Positions 24,215 through 32,051 of a DNA stretch of 64,000 bases are shown piece by piece. Made by a program: the position numbers and the translations under genes. This stretch comes from Nocardiopsis sp. JB363 (lineage in GTDB: Bacteria; Actinomycetota; Actinomycetes; Streptosporangiales; Streptosporangiaceae): assembly GCF_900143625.1 (NCBI RefSeq), contig NZ_FRFF01000003.1:1-64000 (forward strand). Direction: 5' to 3'. The notes under the pieces were generated by a model. The model searched no databases. It saw only the letters and a list, made by a program, of their open reading frames with translations, and was not told the DNA's origin. The number at the start of each line of letters is the position of its first letter. The stretch's first letter is position 1.

Positions 24215-27200
24215 TCAGGACTGCCCGACCGGTTCCAGCGTGTTGACCAGGACCCCGGCCAACGCCCCGTGGGCGCGCTTGGTGGCCGGTTTCAACGCCC
24301 CCACGTCGATCTTCGTGTAGGACGCGCCCAGGTGGTCGTCCCACGGGATGCGCACGATCGCGCGGCAGCGACCGCGGGCCACCCGTTCGGCGGCGTCGAC
24401 GTCCGGCAGGCTGCGCTTGCTCACCCCGTTGACCACCAGGACCGAGTTGGCGCGCAGGGCCGCGTATCCATTGCCGTCCAACCACTCGAACGTCATGGAC
24501 ACCGCCCTCTCCGCGTCGGCGCTGGCCGGGGCGACCAGGACGAGCCCGTCGGCGACCGGGAGCGCACGGGCCACCCCGGTGGCGGCCGGGTCCAGCAGGG
24601 TGATGCCGTAGAACGAACCCAGCAGGTCGGTGAGCTGACCGTAGTCACGATCGTCCAGGGTCTGCACGTACGGGTCGTCGAGGGTCTGCACGACCTCCAG
24701 ACCCGTGCGGGCGCGGCCGGCGTAGGAGCGCATGTGCTCGTACTCGTCGATCGCGTCGGCGTTGGCCAGCAGCGCGGTGAGCGTCTCCGGGGCCTGGGCG
24801 CCCACCCGGCGGGACAGACCGTTGGCGCCGGGATTGACGTCGACCGCCACCACCCGATCGTCGCGGTGCACCGCGAGGGTGTGGCCGACCATCAGCGCCG
24901 TCACCGTCTGCCCGGCACCGCCGGTGCAGCCCAGCACCACCAGGGAACGCGGTTCCGCCAGCGGGGCGCGCAACCGTTCGATGTCGGCGGTGGGCAGGTC
25001 CGATCGGACCGGGGTGCCGCCGCCCGTGACGACCTTGGCGAGCCGGCGCCAGCCGCGGGTTCCACCGGAGTCCGTCGCCGGTTCCTCGGTGGCCGGGGCG
25101 GGCTCGGTCAGGCGGTCCTGTTCACCGGTTCCGTGGTCGAGTTCCAGGCCCGGCTTGGCCGGTTCGGGTTCGGGTTCGGTGGTGGCGGGGTGGTGCTCGG
25201 GCGGTTCGGGTTCCTCGCCGGGGGTCGGCTGGCCGAAGAGCTGCCCGATGCGTCGCGCGTTGTGCGCCACCCGGTGGAACACCCCGTCGTGGGGGTCGTG
25301 GGGGTCGTGAGCGGCATCGGTCTGTTCCTCGGCCTGCTTCTCCGCGGGTTCTTCGGCCTGCTTCTCGGCCTGTTTCTCGGTCGGGAGGTCCTCGCCGGGC
25401 CGCTCCGCCTCCTTGTCGCGGCGCCGCGCCCGCAGCGCGGCCTCCTCCGCCTCGGCGAGCTCCGCCTCGGTGGGGCGGGCCGGCTCGGGTTCGGGCTGCG
25501 GCTTGGCTCGGGGTTCGGGCTTGGGTTCGGGGCGCTTCGCCTTGGGCCTGGGCCTGGGCCTGGGCTTGGGTTCCGCACGGACCTCGACGAAGCTGACGAG
25601 TTCCCCGGTGCCGTGGTCCAGCTGGGTGGCGGGCTTGACGGCCTCGGCCTCGGCGGCCTCCTCCGCGGTCCGCCGCTCCTCTTCCTCTTCGCGTTCCTGC
25701 TTACGGCGCTCCTCACGGAGCTCGCTGACGGGGATCACCGGGTTGTCCTTGTCGCCGACCTTCGGCTGGTCCGGGTGGCGGCGCTTGCCGTCGTCGAACC
25801 ATTCGGAAGAGTCGGTGGGCTCGACCGGTCGCTCTTCCACGGGGATCGCGTCGGCGAACTTGGGCCGCGGCGGCGCGGGGGTGTCGGCCTTGATCAGGTG
25901 CCGGTCGAGCACGGACATGTGGTTGTCCTGCTCGCCGGTGCCGTGGTCCAGTTCGGGAACCTGCGGGCGGGGTCGCGCCGCGTGCGAGACCTGGGGACCG
26001 GCTTCCGTACGGCCGACCCGGTCCGGGGTTCCGTGATCCTCCCAGGAGGCGTCGGTCTCGGCCTGCTGAGCGGGCGCCTCCGTCGCGGCCTTCTGAGCGG
26101 GCGCCTCGGTTACGGCCGCGGGGGCCTCGGTTACGGCTGCGGGCGCCTCGGTTACGGCCGCGGGCGCCTCGGTCTCGGTCTCGACCTTCTCCACCGGCGC
26201 GTCCGTCTCGGTCTCTTCGACCTCGACGTCGGCCCGGCGCTGCTCCTCGGTCTTCTTCGGAGTGCCCGAGGCGGGGGGCAGCCAGGGGGCCGGTGCGACG
26301 TTGCGGGCCGCCGAAGGGCGACCGGTCGCCTCGGCGTATCGGGCCGCGTAGTCCGACAGGTCCGGGTACTCGCCCCGGCGTTCCGGCTTCTCCAGCTCCC
26401 AGGGGGAGGCGTGCGGGCGCTCCTTGCGGCGCGGCCGCTCGGCCTCCTTCTTCTGAACCTTCTCGTCGTCGGTGACGGGCAGTGCCCGACCACGGGCCTT
26501 CTGCGACTCCGCCGGCGGGCGCACCCTCTCGCGGGCGCGCTCGGGTGCGTCGCTCACCTCGGTGTGCGCGGTGACGTCGGTGGGCTCGCCCTCACGTTCA
26601 CGGCGGGCGTCCAGGTCCCGGGCCACCTGAATCCCCTGCACGCGCCCGCGCAGGCGGCGCGAGGGCACGGAATCGAGCGAGGACTCCGGTTCCGGCTCTC
26701 GGCGTACGGCCTCGCCGAGTTCGGCGCTGCTCATCGCCCCGGTGTCGCTGGGGGCGTAGGCGCTCTTGGAGGTCAGCCCCACGGGAGTCTCACCCGAGGA
26801 GGCCTTCAGCTGGGCGAACCACTCGTCGCGGTCGCGCTGCTCGTCCTCCTCGGAGACGTAGAGGGGTTCGCCGAAGTCGACGTCGTCCTCTTCCTCCCCA
26901 CCGGCGTGTGAGAGCGCGCGGTGATCCTCACGGGGCGGCGGGGTGCCGTCGTCGTTCGCGGACAGGCCGAACCCGAAGTATCCGAGCACCCGGCGGCCCA
27001 CGCCGCGACGCGGACGATTCTCCTCGCCCTCGTCCTGACCGGGGGGCCGCGTGGTGGTCATGGCCATGGGCGCCTCCTCCCGGTCGGGAGCCTCCGCCGT
27101 GGCCCCGACGGTGACCGGGACCTTGCGGGCCGGGGTGTACTCGACGGCGTCGTCGGGTTCGGGCTCCGGTTCGGCAGCGGGTTCGGGGGTGGGCACCCCG

Positions 27201-27742
27201 CGCAGTGGCGGGGCGGCCTCCCGAGCGGCGCGCAGGGCCAGTTCCTTCTCTGAGACCTCGGGAACCGGGGCCTCCTCGACGGAGGCCTCGTGTTCGGCGA
27301 GCGCCGTCTCCTCCTCCACGCGCCCGCGGCGGCCACCGCGGGCCAGGGGCAGTGGACCGGCGGCCGGGTCCCGGTGCCACACGCGCACCGCGACCCGGAC
27401 CTGCGCCGGTTCGTACTCCGGGGCCATCCGGGTGTACACACGCGCCTCGGCGAGGAAGCGCGTCTGCGAGATGAGCAGTTCGGTGAGGCGTTTGCCCTCG
27501 ATCACCGGCCGGGTCGCGAGCACGGTGATCACCCCGGGCGGGACGACCCACAGCACCAGGTGCCAGCCGTTACCGAAGTCGAACGGGGCCCGCAGCAGGG
27601 TCAGCAGCACCACCCAGAGCGCGAAGACGCCCAGGGCGACACCGAAGGTACCGACCGGAAGCGGCATGGGCAGCCGGAAATCGTAGAGCTTGTACAGCCG
27701 CTTTTCGATACGCCAGATGTTGGTGTATGTGGGCAGATCCAC
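24215..27742 (-). CDS. TcpE-like protein fused to EspI-like ParA/MinD domain
   Basis: 1175 residues in three parts. Residues 1 to about 125 match the TcpE conjugation family (TYTNIWRIEKRLYKLYDFRLPMP, two helices, VIEGKRLTELLISQTRFLAEARVY). Residues about 130-930 are Glu/Pro/Ala/Lys-rich, probably disordered, with LDHGTGE occurring three times. Residues about 935-1175 form a ParA/MinD-like domain with the features of the ESX-1 protein EspI (GCTGGAGQT, VDVNPGANGL, IPWDDHL, LKPATKRAHGALAGVL). In the P-loop the usual Lys is Gln, so ATP hydrolysis is doubtful. The GTG at 27742 has GGGAGG upstream. Probably bound at the membrane through TcpE and reaching into the cytosol. Confidence 0.85.
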   Translation of the reverse strand: MDLPTYTNIWRIEKRLYKLYDFRLPMPLPVGTFGVALGVFALWVVLLTLLRAPFDFGNGWHLVLWVVPPGVITVLATRPVIEGKRLTELLISQTRFLAEARVYTRMAPEYEPAQVRVAVRVWHRDPAAGPLPLARGGRRGRVEEETALAEHEASVEEAPVPEVSEKELALRAAREAAPPLRGVPTPEPAAEPEPEPDDAVEYTPARKVPVTVGATAEAPDREEAPMAMTTTRPPGQDEGEENRPRRGVGRRVLGYFGFGLSANDDGTPPPREDHRALSHAGGEEEDDVDFGEPLYVSEEDEQRDRDEWFAQLKASSGETPVGLTSKSAYAPSDTGAMSSAELGEAVRREPEPESSLDSVPSRRLRGRVQGIQVARDLDARREREGEPTDVTAHTEVSDAPERARERVRPPAESQKARGRALPVTDDEKVQKKEAERPRRKERPHASPWELEKPERRGEYPDLSDYAARYAEATGRPSAARNVAPAPWLPPASGTPKKTEEQRRADVEVEETETDAPVEKVETETEAPAAVTEAPAAVTEAPAAVTEAPAQKAATEAPAQQAETDASWEDHGTPDRVGRTEAGPQVSHAARPRPQVPELDHGTGEQDNHMSVLDRHLIKADTPAPPRPKFADAIPVEERPVEPTDSSEWFDDGKRRHPDQPKVGDKDNPVIPVSELREERRKQEREEEEERRTAEEAAEAEAVKPATQLDHGTGELVSFVEVRAEPKPRPRPRPKAKRPEPKPEPRAKPQPEPEPARPTEAELAEAEEAALRARRRDKEAERPGEDLPTEKQAEKQAEEPAEKQAEEQTDAAHDPHDPHDGVFHRVAHNARRIGQLFGQPTPGEEPEPPEHHPATTEPEPEPAKPGLELDHGTGEQDRLTEPAPATEEPATDSGGTRGWRRLAKVVTGGGTPVRSDLPTADIERLRAPLAEPRSLVVLGCTGGAGQTVTALMVGHTLAVHRDDRVVAVDVNPGANGLSRRVGAQAPETLTALLANADAIDEYEHMRSYAGRARTGLEVVQTLDDPYVQTLDDRDYGQLTDLLGSFYGITLLDPAATGVARALPVADGLVLVAPASADAERAVSMTFEWLDGNGYAALRANSVLVVNGVSKRSLPDVDAAERVARGRCRAIVRIPWDDHLGASYTKIDVGALKPATKRAHGALAGVLVNTLEPVGQS

Positions 27743-27760
27743 GTTTCCGGCCTCCCTCGC

Positions 27761-28081
27761 CTATTCCGTCGGTACGCCCATCGCTCGGGCGATGGCCACC
27801 GCGATGACCTCGATGATGCCGGGGACGTAGAAGACGATCCCGATGAAGATCGCCAGGATCATGAACTGCGCGAACCGGGTGATCTCCCTGGTGAACAGGA
27901 AGAAGATCGCGACGATGGACACGATGACGAGGAAGAGCGGACCGAAGAACCCGCGCAGGAACTCCGCGAGGCCGCCGGTGTCGGGGGCGTTCTCGGTGGG
28001 GGTCTCGGCCGCCAGGTGGAGAAGGTCCGTACCGCCGAGGGCCGTCATGGCGTCGGCGGTGGAGGACAGCAGGGGGAGCAT
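27761..28081 (-). CDS. TcpD-like small membrane protein
   Basis: 106 residues. A polar N-terminal third is followed by two or three helices (FFGPLFLVIVSIVAIFFLFTREITRFAQFMILAIFIGIVFYVPGIIEVIAVAIARAM). This is the size and pattern of TcpD family conjugation proteins. It has GGAGGGAG about 9 nt before the ATG and lies directly between the TcpC-like and TcpE-like genes, matching the tcpC-tcpD-tcpE order. Confidence 0.75.
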   Translation of the reverse strand: MLPLLSSTADAMTALGGTDLLHLAAETPTENAPDTGGLAEFLRGFFGPLFLVIVSIVAIFFLFTREITRFAQFMILAIFIGIVFYVPGIIEVIAVAIARAMGVPTE

Positions 28082-28153
28082 GTCAGGCGTCTCCCTCCGG
28101 TGTCGTTACTGGTGTGCGCATGGTCCTTCTCGTCTCCTTGCCTACGGGCCCCG

Positions 28154-29098
28154 TCATCCGCCGAACGAATGCGGGGCGCCCTGGATGTCACGCACGTACC
28201 ACTCGTTGCCCGAGTTGACGACCGTGACCAGGTAGTTCTGTGCCATCGTCCCGGTCCCCGCGGCGCCCTCCGCCGGTTCGGCGGCGGGAAGGGACCAGGA
28301 CACGGTGGCCGATACCTGACGTACGTCATCATCCTCGGTCGAGGACTGAGATGGCACGGTGATATCGGTCAGTTCGGCGAATTCCAGGGTGTTCGCCGGA
28401 AGTGGGGCGATCGTGGCGCCGGGTTCCACGTACCGGTCGAGGTGCCCGGCTTCCTCCGCGTAGACCTCGAAGAAGCCGGAGAGGGTGTCGGTGAGCTGTT
28501 CGGCGGCCTGTTCGTCGGTGTCGTAGGACTGCCCCTGCGGCAGTTCCGCCTGGGCGGGGGCGGCCATGAGCGCGGGAGGTCCGGAGAGCACCAGGGCGTC
28601 GCCGTCGCTGTAGACGGGCACCTCCAGGCCCATGGGTTCGCCGTTGACGTCGGCGCGCACCACCACGCGGGCGTTGTGGTCGTCCAGGACGTCGACGGCG
28701 ACGACGGTGAGGTTGTCGCCGGTGAGGCTGTCGGCGGGAAGGGCGAGGCCGCCGGTCTCGTCTTCGGGGACGAACGCGGCCAGGGCGCTCTGGCGGGCCT
28801 CGGGGTCGGAGGTATCGAGGTAGGTGCCGGCGAAGCGCAGGGCGAACGCGGCGGCGGAGGTCTCGGGGAAGGCCGCGGACTCGGAGGTCTCGGGTTCGGA
28901 GGCCGAGGAGATGGGGAGGGAGAACCCGTTGCGGATGGGGAACCAGATGCCGTTGAAGACGACGACGATGATGAACGCCCACAGCAGGACGCGCCCCACA
29001 CCGACCCACCAGCGACCGCCCGCGCCCGCGCGTGGAGTGCGGGTGCGCGGGGCGTCGAGATCGTGGTCGTCGTCGGCCCGGTCACGCACCTTGGCCAT
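28154..29098 (-). CDS. TcpC/VirB8-like conjugation protein
   Basis: 314 residues. Charged cytosolic N-terminus, one helix (VLLWAFIIVVVFNGIWFPI, about residues 34-52), then two NTF2-like repeats outside the membrane: SAAFALRFAGTYLDTSDPEARQSALAAFVP.. and LTDTLSGFFEVYAEEAGHLDRYVEPGATI..VSWSLPA..NYLVTVVNSGNEWYVRDI. This is the TcpC family layout (VirB8-like platform of the channel). The ATG at 29098 is chosen because AGGAGG stands 5 bases upstream; a start at 29152 would lack one. First gene of the second T4SS block. Confidence 0.85.
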   Translation of the reverse strand: MAKVRDRADDDHDLDAPRTRTPRAGAGGRWWVGVGRVLLWAFIIVVVFNGIWFPIRNGFSLPISSASEPETSESAAFPETSAAAFALRFAGTYLDTSDPEARQSALAAFVPEDETGGLALPADSLTGDNLTVVAVDVLDDHNARVVVRADVNGEPMGLEVPVYSDGDALVLSGPPALMAAPAQAELPQGQSYDTDEQAAEQLTDTLSGFFEVYAEEAGHLDRYVEPGATIAPLPANTLEFAELTDITVPSQSSTEDDDVRQVSATVSWSLPAAEPAEGAAGTGTMAQNYLVTVVNSGNEWYVRDIQGAPHSFGG

Positions 29099-29497
29099 CC
29101 CCGCCTCCTGAACACGGTTACGCGCCGACGTTGTCGCCGACGCTTCGGTCATGCACTTGTCTACCCCATCCCTATAGTGAGGCATTGTGCGGGTTGGGAG
29201 CGCCCAGGAAGGGCCCGCGTTTCCCCATCGAGGGCACATTGCACCCCAAGGGAAAACCACCCAAAGGGCCTAGAGTACGACAATTCTCCACAGAAACCTC
29301 TGTGAAGAGGTGTCGACGGGCGCATTTCTGGCCAGACCGTAAAGGGATTAGTCACCCGCTGGAGAGCAAGATGTGGCTTGCGGGCACCGATCCCGGCATC
29401 GATTCGGGGCCGACCGGGCCGCGGGGACCTCCGGCGAACCCGTTCGAAAAGGGGACATTCACACCTCAGTGACCTGCATCACCCCTAAGATGTCCGG
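29099..29497. other. Divergent intergenic region, T4SS block 2 / YhhN gene
   Basis: Holds the promoters of the minus-strand T4SS block and, at its right end, the -10 box of the YhhN gene (29486-29491). No other structure recognised. Confidence 0.4.
29486..29491 (+). promoter_or_regulatory. -10 box TAAGAT, leaderless start
   Basis: TAAGAT lies 6 nt before the ATG at 29498. That spacing puts the transcription start at or next to the start codon; no ribosome site is present. Confidence 0.5.
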
Positions 29498-30193
29498 ATG
29501 ATCCCCAGTCGCACACTTCCCCGCGTCCTCCTGATCCTCTTCGCCGTACTCGCGGTGGCGCACCTGGTGATCCAACTGCTCGGGATAGCGGCCTGGGATC
29601 GACCGACGCAGGTGTTCCTCATGCCCGCCCTGCTGTTGGTGCTCGCCGGCGCCACCGGGCGACCGCGCGGCCGACTGATCATCCTGGCGATGGTCGCGCT
29701 GGTGTTCTCCTGGCTCGGCGACACCGCCCCGGCGTTCGCCTCGGGCGACCTCGCGTTCCTGCTGATGGTGGGGTTCTTCCTCATCGCGCAAGTGGTGTAC
29801 GTGGCGGCGTTCTGGCCCTACCGGTCCGACAGCGTGCTGACCCGGCGCAGGTGGCTGCTGGCGCCCTACATCGGGTTCGTGGCGCTCCTGGTGTGGGCGT
29901 GCGCCCCGCACGCCGGCGGTCTCTTGGTCCCGGTGCTGTTGTACGGCCTCGTGCTGGGGCTGATGGCGGTGCTCTCCACCGGGCTGGGCCCGTGGGTGGC
30001 GGCCGGCGGCGCGCTGTTCCTGATTTCGGACGCCCTGATCGCCCTGCGCGCGTTCGCGCCAGGATGGGACGCGGTGCCCTTGGGCGGGTTCTGGGTGATG
30101 AGCACCTACATCGTCGCGCAGACCCTCATCGTGCTGGGCCTGCTCGCCCGCCCCCGCACCCACACCCGGGCCGGCGTCGGCACCTCGGCGTAG
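29498..30193 (+). CDS. YhhN/TMEM86-type lysoplasmalogenase-like membrane protein
   Basis: 231 residues, about eight helices covering nearly the whole chain. Family hallmarks are FSWLGD (helix 3) and LFLISDALIAL (near residue 170), acidic residues thought to form the active site of lysoplasmalogenases, which hydrolyse the vinyl-ether bond of lysoplasmalogens. Whether this member has that activity is not shown by sequence. Apparently leaderless. Its stop codon lies inside the -10 box of the next gene. Confidence 0.8.
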   Translation: MIPSRTLPRVLLILFAVLAVAHLVIQLLGIAAWDRPTQVFLMPALLLVLAGATGRPRGRLIILAMVALVFSWLGDTAPAFASGDLAFLLMVGFFLIAQVVYVAAFWPYRSDSVLTRRRWLLAPYIGFVALLVWACAPHAGGLLVPVLLYGLVLGLMAVLSTGLGPWVAAGGALFLISDALIALRAFAPGWDAVPLGGFWVMSTYIVAQTLIVLGLLARPRTHTRAGVGTSA

Positions 30194-30196
30194 TGT
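30191..30196 (+). promoter_or_regulatory. -10 box TAGTGT, leaderless start
   Basis: TAGTGT, 7 nt before the ATG at 30204, includes the TAG stop of the upstream gene. The same 30-nt start block, with one mismatch, recurs at 30926-30955. Confidence 0.5.
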
Positions 30197-30203
30197 GCAC
30201 GCC

Positions 30204-30914
30204 ATGGACCAACGACTTCGCCGATTACGGCGCGAATTCCGCAAGAACCGAAAGAACGAACACCCGGCCCGACGGGCGACGCGGGTGTTCGGCTACGCCG
30301 CGCTGGTGGGGTTGGCGTTCCTGTTCCCGGGCGTTCCGATCGGCATCGTGATCGAACTGCTCACCGGCGGCCTCGGAGGCCCCGTGTTCCTCGTCCCGCT
30401 CGGGTCGGGCGTACTTCTGACCTCCGTGGGTTGGATCATGTGGGCCTCGTGGTCGGCGACCCTGGATCGGTACGAGGATTCCCTCGATACGACCGCGAAG
30501 CTCACCCTGGCGGCCACCACGGCGCTCGTCCTGGGCGTCGTGTGCGTCGCGGCCGTCGGACTCCCGCTGTACTTCCATCCCGACGCCGAACCCCCGGACT
30601 CGCTGATCCCCGTGATCATCGGTCTCATCGGCCTGGGCGTCCTCCTCGTCGTCGGGACCATCATCGGGGCGGCCGTCTACGGAGGGATCGCTCTGGGCGG
30701 TCCGCGCTGGTGGTGGGCGGGCGCGCTGCTGTGTGCCGGCCTCTTCGCGACCGCCATCGGGATGGGCGTCGAGGTGCCCTCGCTCACCGTCCTGGGCGTC
30801 GCCGCGCTGGTCGTCTCCGTCATCGGTTACCGCCGAGCCCTGAAGTCCGGCCTCGCGCAAGCCGGTCCGGACACCATCGAGTCGGCCGCCCACCGCGAGC
30901 GCCACGACCTGTGA
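30204..30914 (+). CDS. Hypothetical membrane protein, 236 aa
   Basis: A strongly basic N-terminus (RLRRLRREFRKNRKNEHPARR) precedes about six helices arranged in pairs (VFGYAALVGLAFLFPGVPIGIVIELLTGG, LVPLGSGVLLTSVGWIMWASW, ALVLGVVCVAAVGLPLYF, IPVIIGLIGLGVLLVVGTIIGAAVYGG, WAGALLCAGLFATAIGMGV, VLGVAALVVSVIGY). No family recognised. The ATG at 30204 is favoured over an in-frame GTG at 30195 by the leaderless spacing. It lies between the YhhN gene and a VOC gene, all plus strand. Confidence 0.65.
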   Translation: MDQRLRRLRREFRKNRKNEHPARRATRVFGYAALVGLAFLFPGVPIGIVIELLTGGLGGPVFLVPLGSGVLLTSVGWIMWASWSATLDRYEDSLDTTAKLTLAATTALVLGVVCVAAVGLPLYFHPDAEPPDSLIPVIIGLIGLGVLLVVGTIIGAAVYGGIALGGPRWWWAGALLCAGLFATAIGMGVEVPSLTVLGVAALVVSVIGYRRALKSGLAQAGPDTIESAAHRERHDL

Positions 30915-30928
30915 CGGCCACTCCCGCG

Positions 30929-30934
30929 TAGTGT
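30929..30934 (+). promoter_or_regulatory. -10 box TAGTGT, leaderless start (second copy)
   Basis: TAGTGT, 7 nt before the ATG at 30942. The flanking 30 nt copy the start of the previous gene. Confidence 0.5.
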
Positions 30935-30941
30935 GCCCGCC

Positions 30942-31385
30942 ATGGACCAACGACTCAGTCTCGTCACCCTGGGCGTGCACGACGTCGCCGCCGCCGCGGA
31001 CTTCTACGTGGCCGTGGGCTTCGAGCGCCGACACGACCTGGGCGGCATCGTGTTCCTGCCCACCACCGGAACGGCCCTGGCCCTGTACGGGTGGGACGCC
31101 CTGGCGGCGGACACCGGGCGGCCCGCCGCCGGCGAGGGCTTCCGCGGGGTCACCCTGGCGATGAACCTGGACTCCGTATCCGAGGTCGACCAGGTGTTCG
31201 CCGCGTGGGTCGCGGCGGGGGCCACCGCCGTGCGCGCCCCGGAGTCCAAGGAATGGGGCGGCCATTCGGGTTACGTGGCCGACCCGGACGGGCACCTGTG
31301 GGAGATCGCGCACAATCCCTCACAGGCGCTCATGCGCATCGACGAACACGGCCGCCTGTACCTGACCCCGCCGGTCGCCCGCTGA
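30942..31385 (+). CDS. VOC (glyoxalase/bleomycin-resistance) family protein
   Basis: 147 residues in two beta-alpha-beta-beta-beta modules: LSLVTLGVHDVAAAADFYVAVGF.. at the start and SEVDQVFAAWVAAGATAV..GGHSGYVADPDGHLWEIAHNP at the end. The DPDGHLWE block is the usual C-terminal metal-side strand; its Glu is present. Substrate unknown. The short C-terminal extension (MRIDEHGRLYLTPPV) is common in this subgroup. Convergent with the DUF2798 gene, 17 bp apart. Confidence 0.85.
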   Translation: MDQRLSLVTLGVHDVAAAADFYVAVGFERRHDLGGIVFLPTTGTALALYGWDALAADTGRPAAGEGFRGVTLAMNLDSVSEVDQVFAAWVAAGATAVRAPESKEWGGHSGYVADPDGHLWEIAHNPSQALMRIDEHGRLYLTPPVAR

Positions 31386-31402
31386 GGCGCGGCCTCAGCG
31401 GA

Positions 31403-31660
31403 TCAGTTCGCCTCGGAAACGGCAGCCGCCTGCTCGCCACGGGGGCGAAGGATGAAGCCGGTGAGCGCCATCGACGCGGGCCAGGCGACCATGGTCAGGG
31501 CGAAGGCGATGGGCCAGGCGATGATGAACTGCTTGGGCCAGGTGACCAGCCACTCCATGGACGGGCCACCGGAGAAGATCATGCCCAGGAGGCCCGACAT
31601 CGTCGAGGCCATGATGAAGGTCATGATGATCTGGGAGAGAAAGATGCTCTTCTTGCTCAA
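31403..31660 (-). CDS. DUF2798 small membrane protein, 85 aa
   Basis: Two helices (IFLSQIIMTFIMASTMSGLLGMIF, PKQFIIAWPIAFALTMVAWPASMALTGFIL) with the MTFIMA and AWPIAF motifs typical of DUF2798. The TTG at 31660 is chosen since AAAAGGAACC is 7 nt upstream; the longer frame to 31807 has no such site and an atypical N-terminus. Divergent from a TetR gene that may regulate it (inference). Confidence 0.7.
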   Translation of the reverse strand: MSKKSIFLSQIIMTFIMASTMSGLLGMIFSGGPSMEWLVTWPKQFIIAWPIAFALTMVAWPASMALTGFILRPRGEQAAAVSEAN

Positions 31661-32051
31661 CGTCGGTTCCTTTTCAGGGACGACGACGCCATCGATGCAG
31701 ACGGTGGCGCCGCCCCTTGGGTAAGAGGTATCGGGCGCCTCGGGTTCGCACCGTCGGGTACGACTGCATCTCAAGAGAGTGAGGGCTGGAATAACCACAC
31801 CAGCCAAGATCTTTCAGGCCCGTCCATGATATCGCGTCCAGGCGACGGTGCCGGTGTGGCGATGCCCACCGGTCTCCTACGTGCTCGCCCCATCCGCGCT
31901 CGGCCATGGGCTCCACGGGTTCCGGAGCCGAACAGCCTCCGTGGCGGGCACGGCGTGGAACCGGCCCTCGCTCCACCAGTTCACCGAATCCGCCGCTGCG
32001 CCGATCCAGATACCCAACAGGATCCAGATACATACTGGTATGCTCGTGGCC
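31661..32051. other. Divergent promoter region DUF2798 / TetR
   Basis: Contains an 11-bp direct repeat GATCCAGATAC (32003-32013 and 32021-32031), an abutting palindrome at 32031-32042 and the -10 box of the TetR gene (TATGCT, 32039-32044). The left part shows nothing clear. Confidence 0.45.
32031..32042. promoter_or_regulatory. Palindrome CATACTGGTATG, likely TetR operator
   Basis: Perfect 5-bp arms CATAC/GTATG around TG. It overlaps the -10 box TATGCT (32039-32044), which is 7 nt before the ATG at 32052. A dimer bound here would block the promoter, so autorepression is likely. Preceded by two copies of GATCCAGATAC. Confidence 0.55.

Noticed and set aside
29150-29200. Minus strand contains CACTATAGGG, the end of a phage T7 promoter
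   Set aside because: Only the last 10 or so bases match; no phage polymerase context. Chance match.
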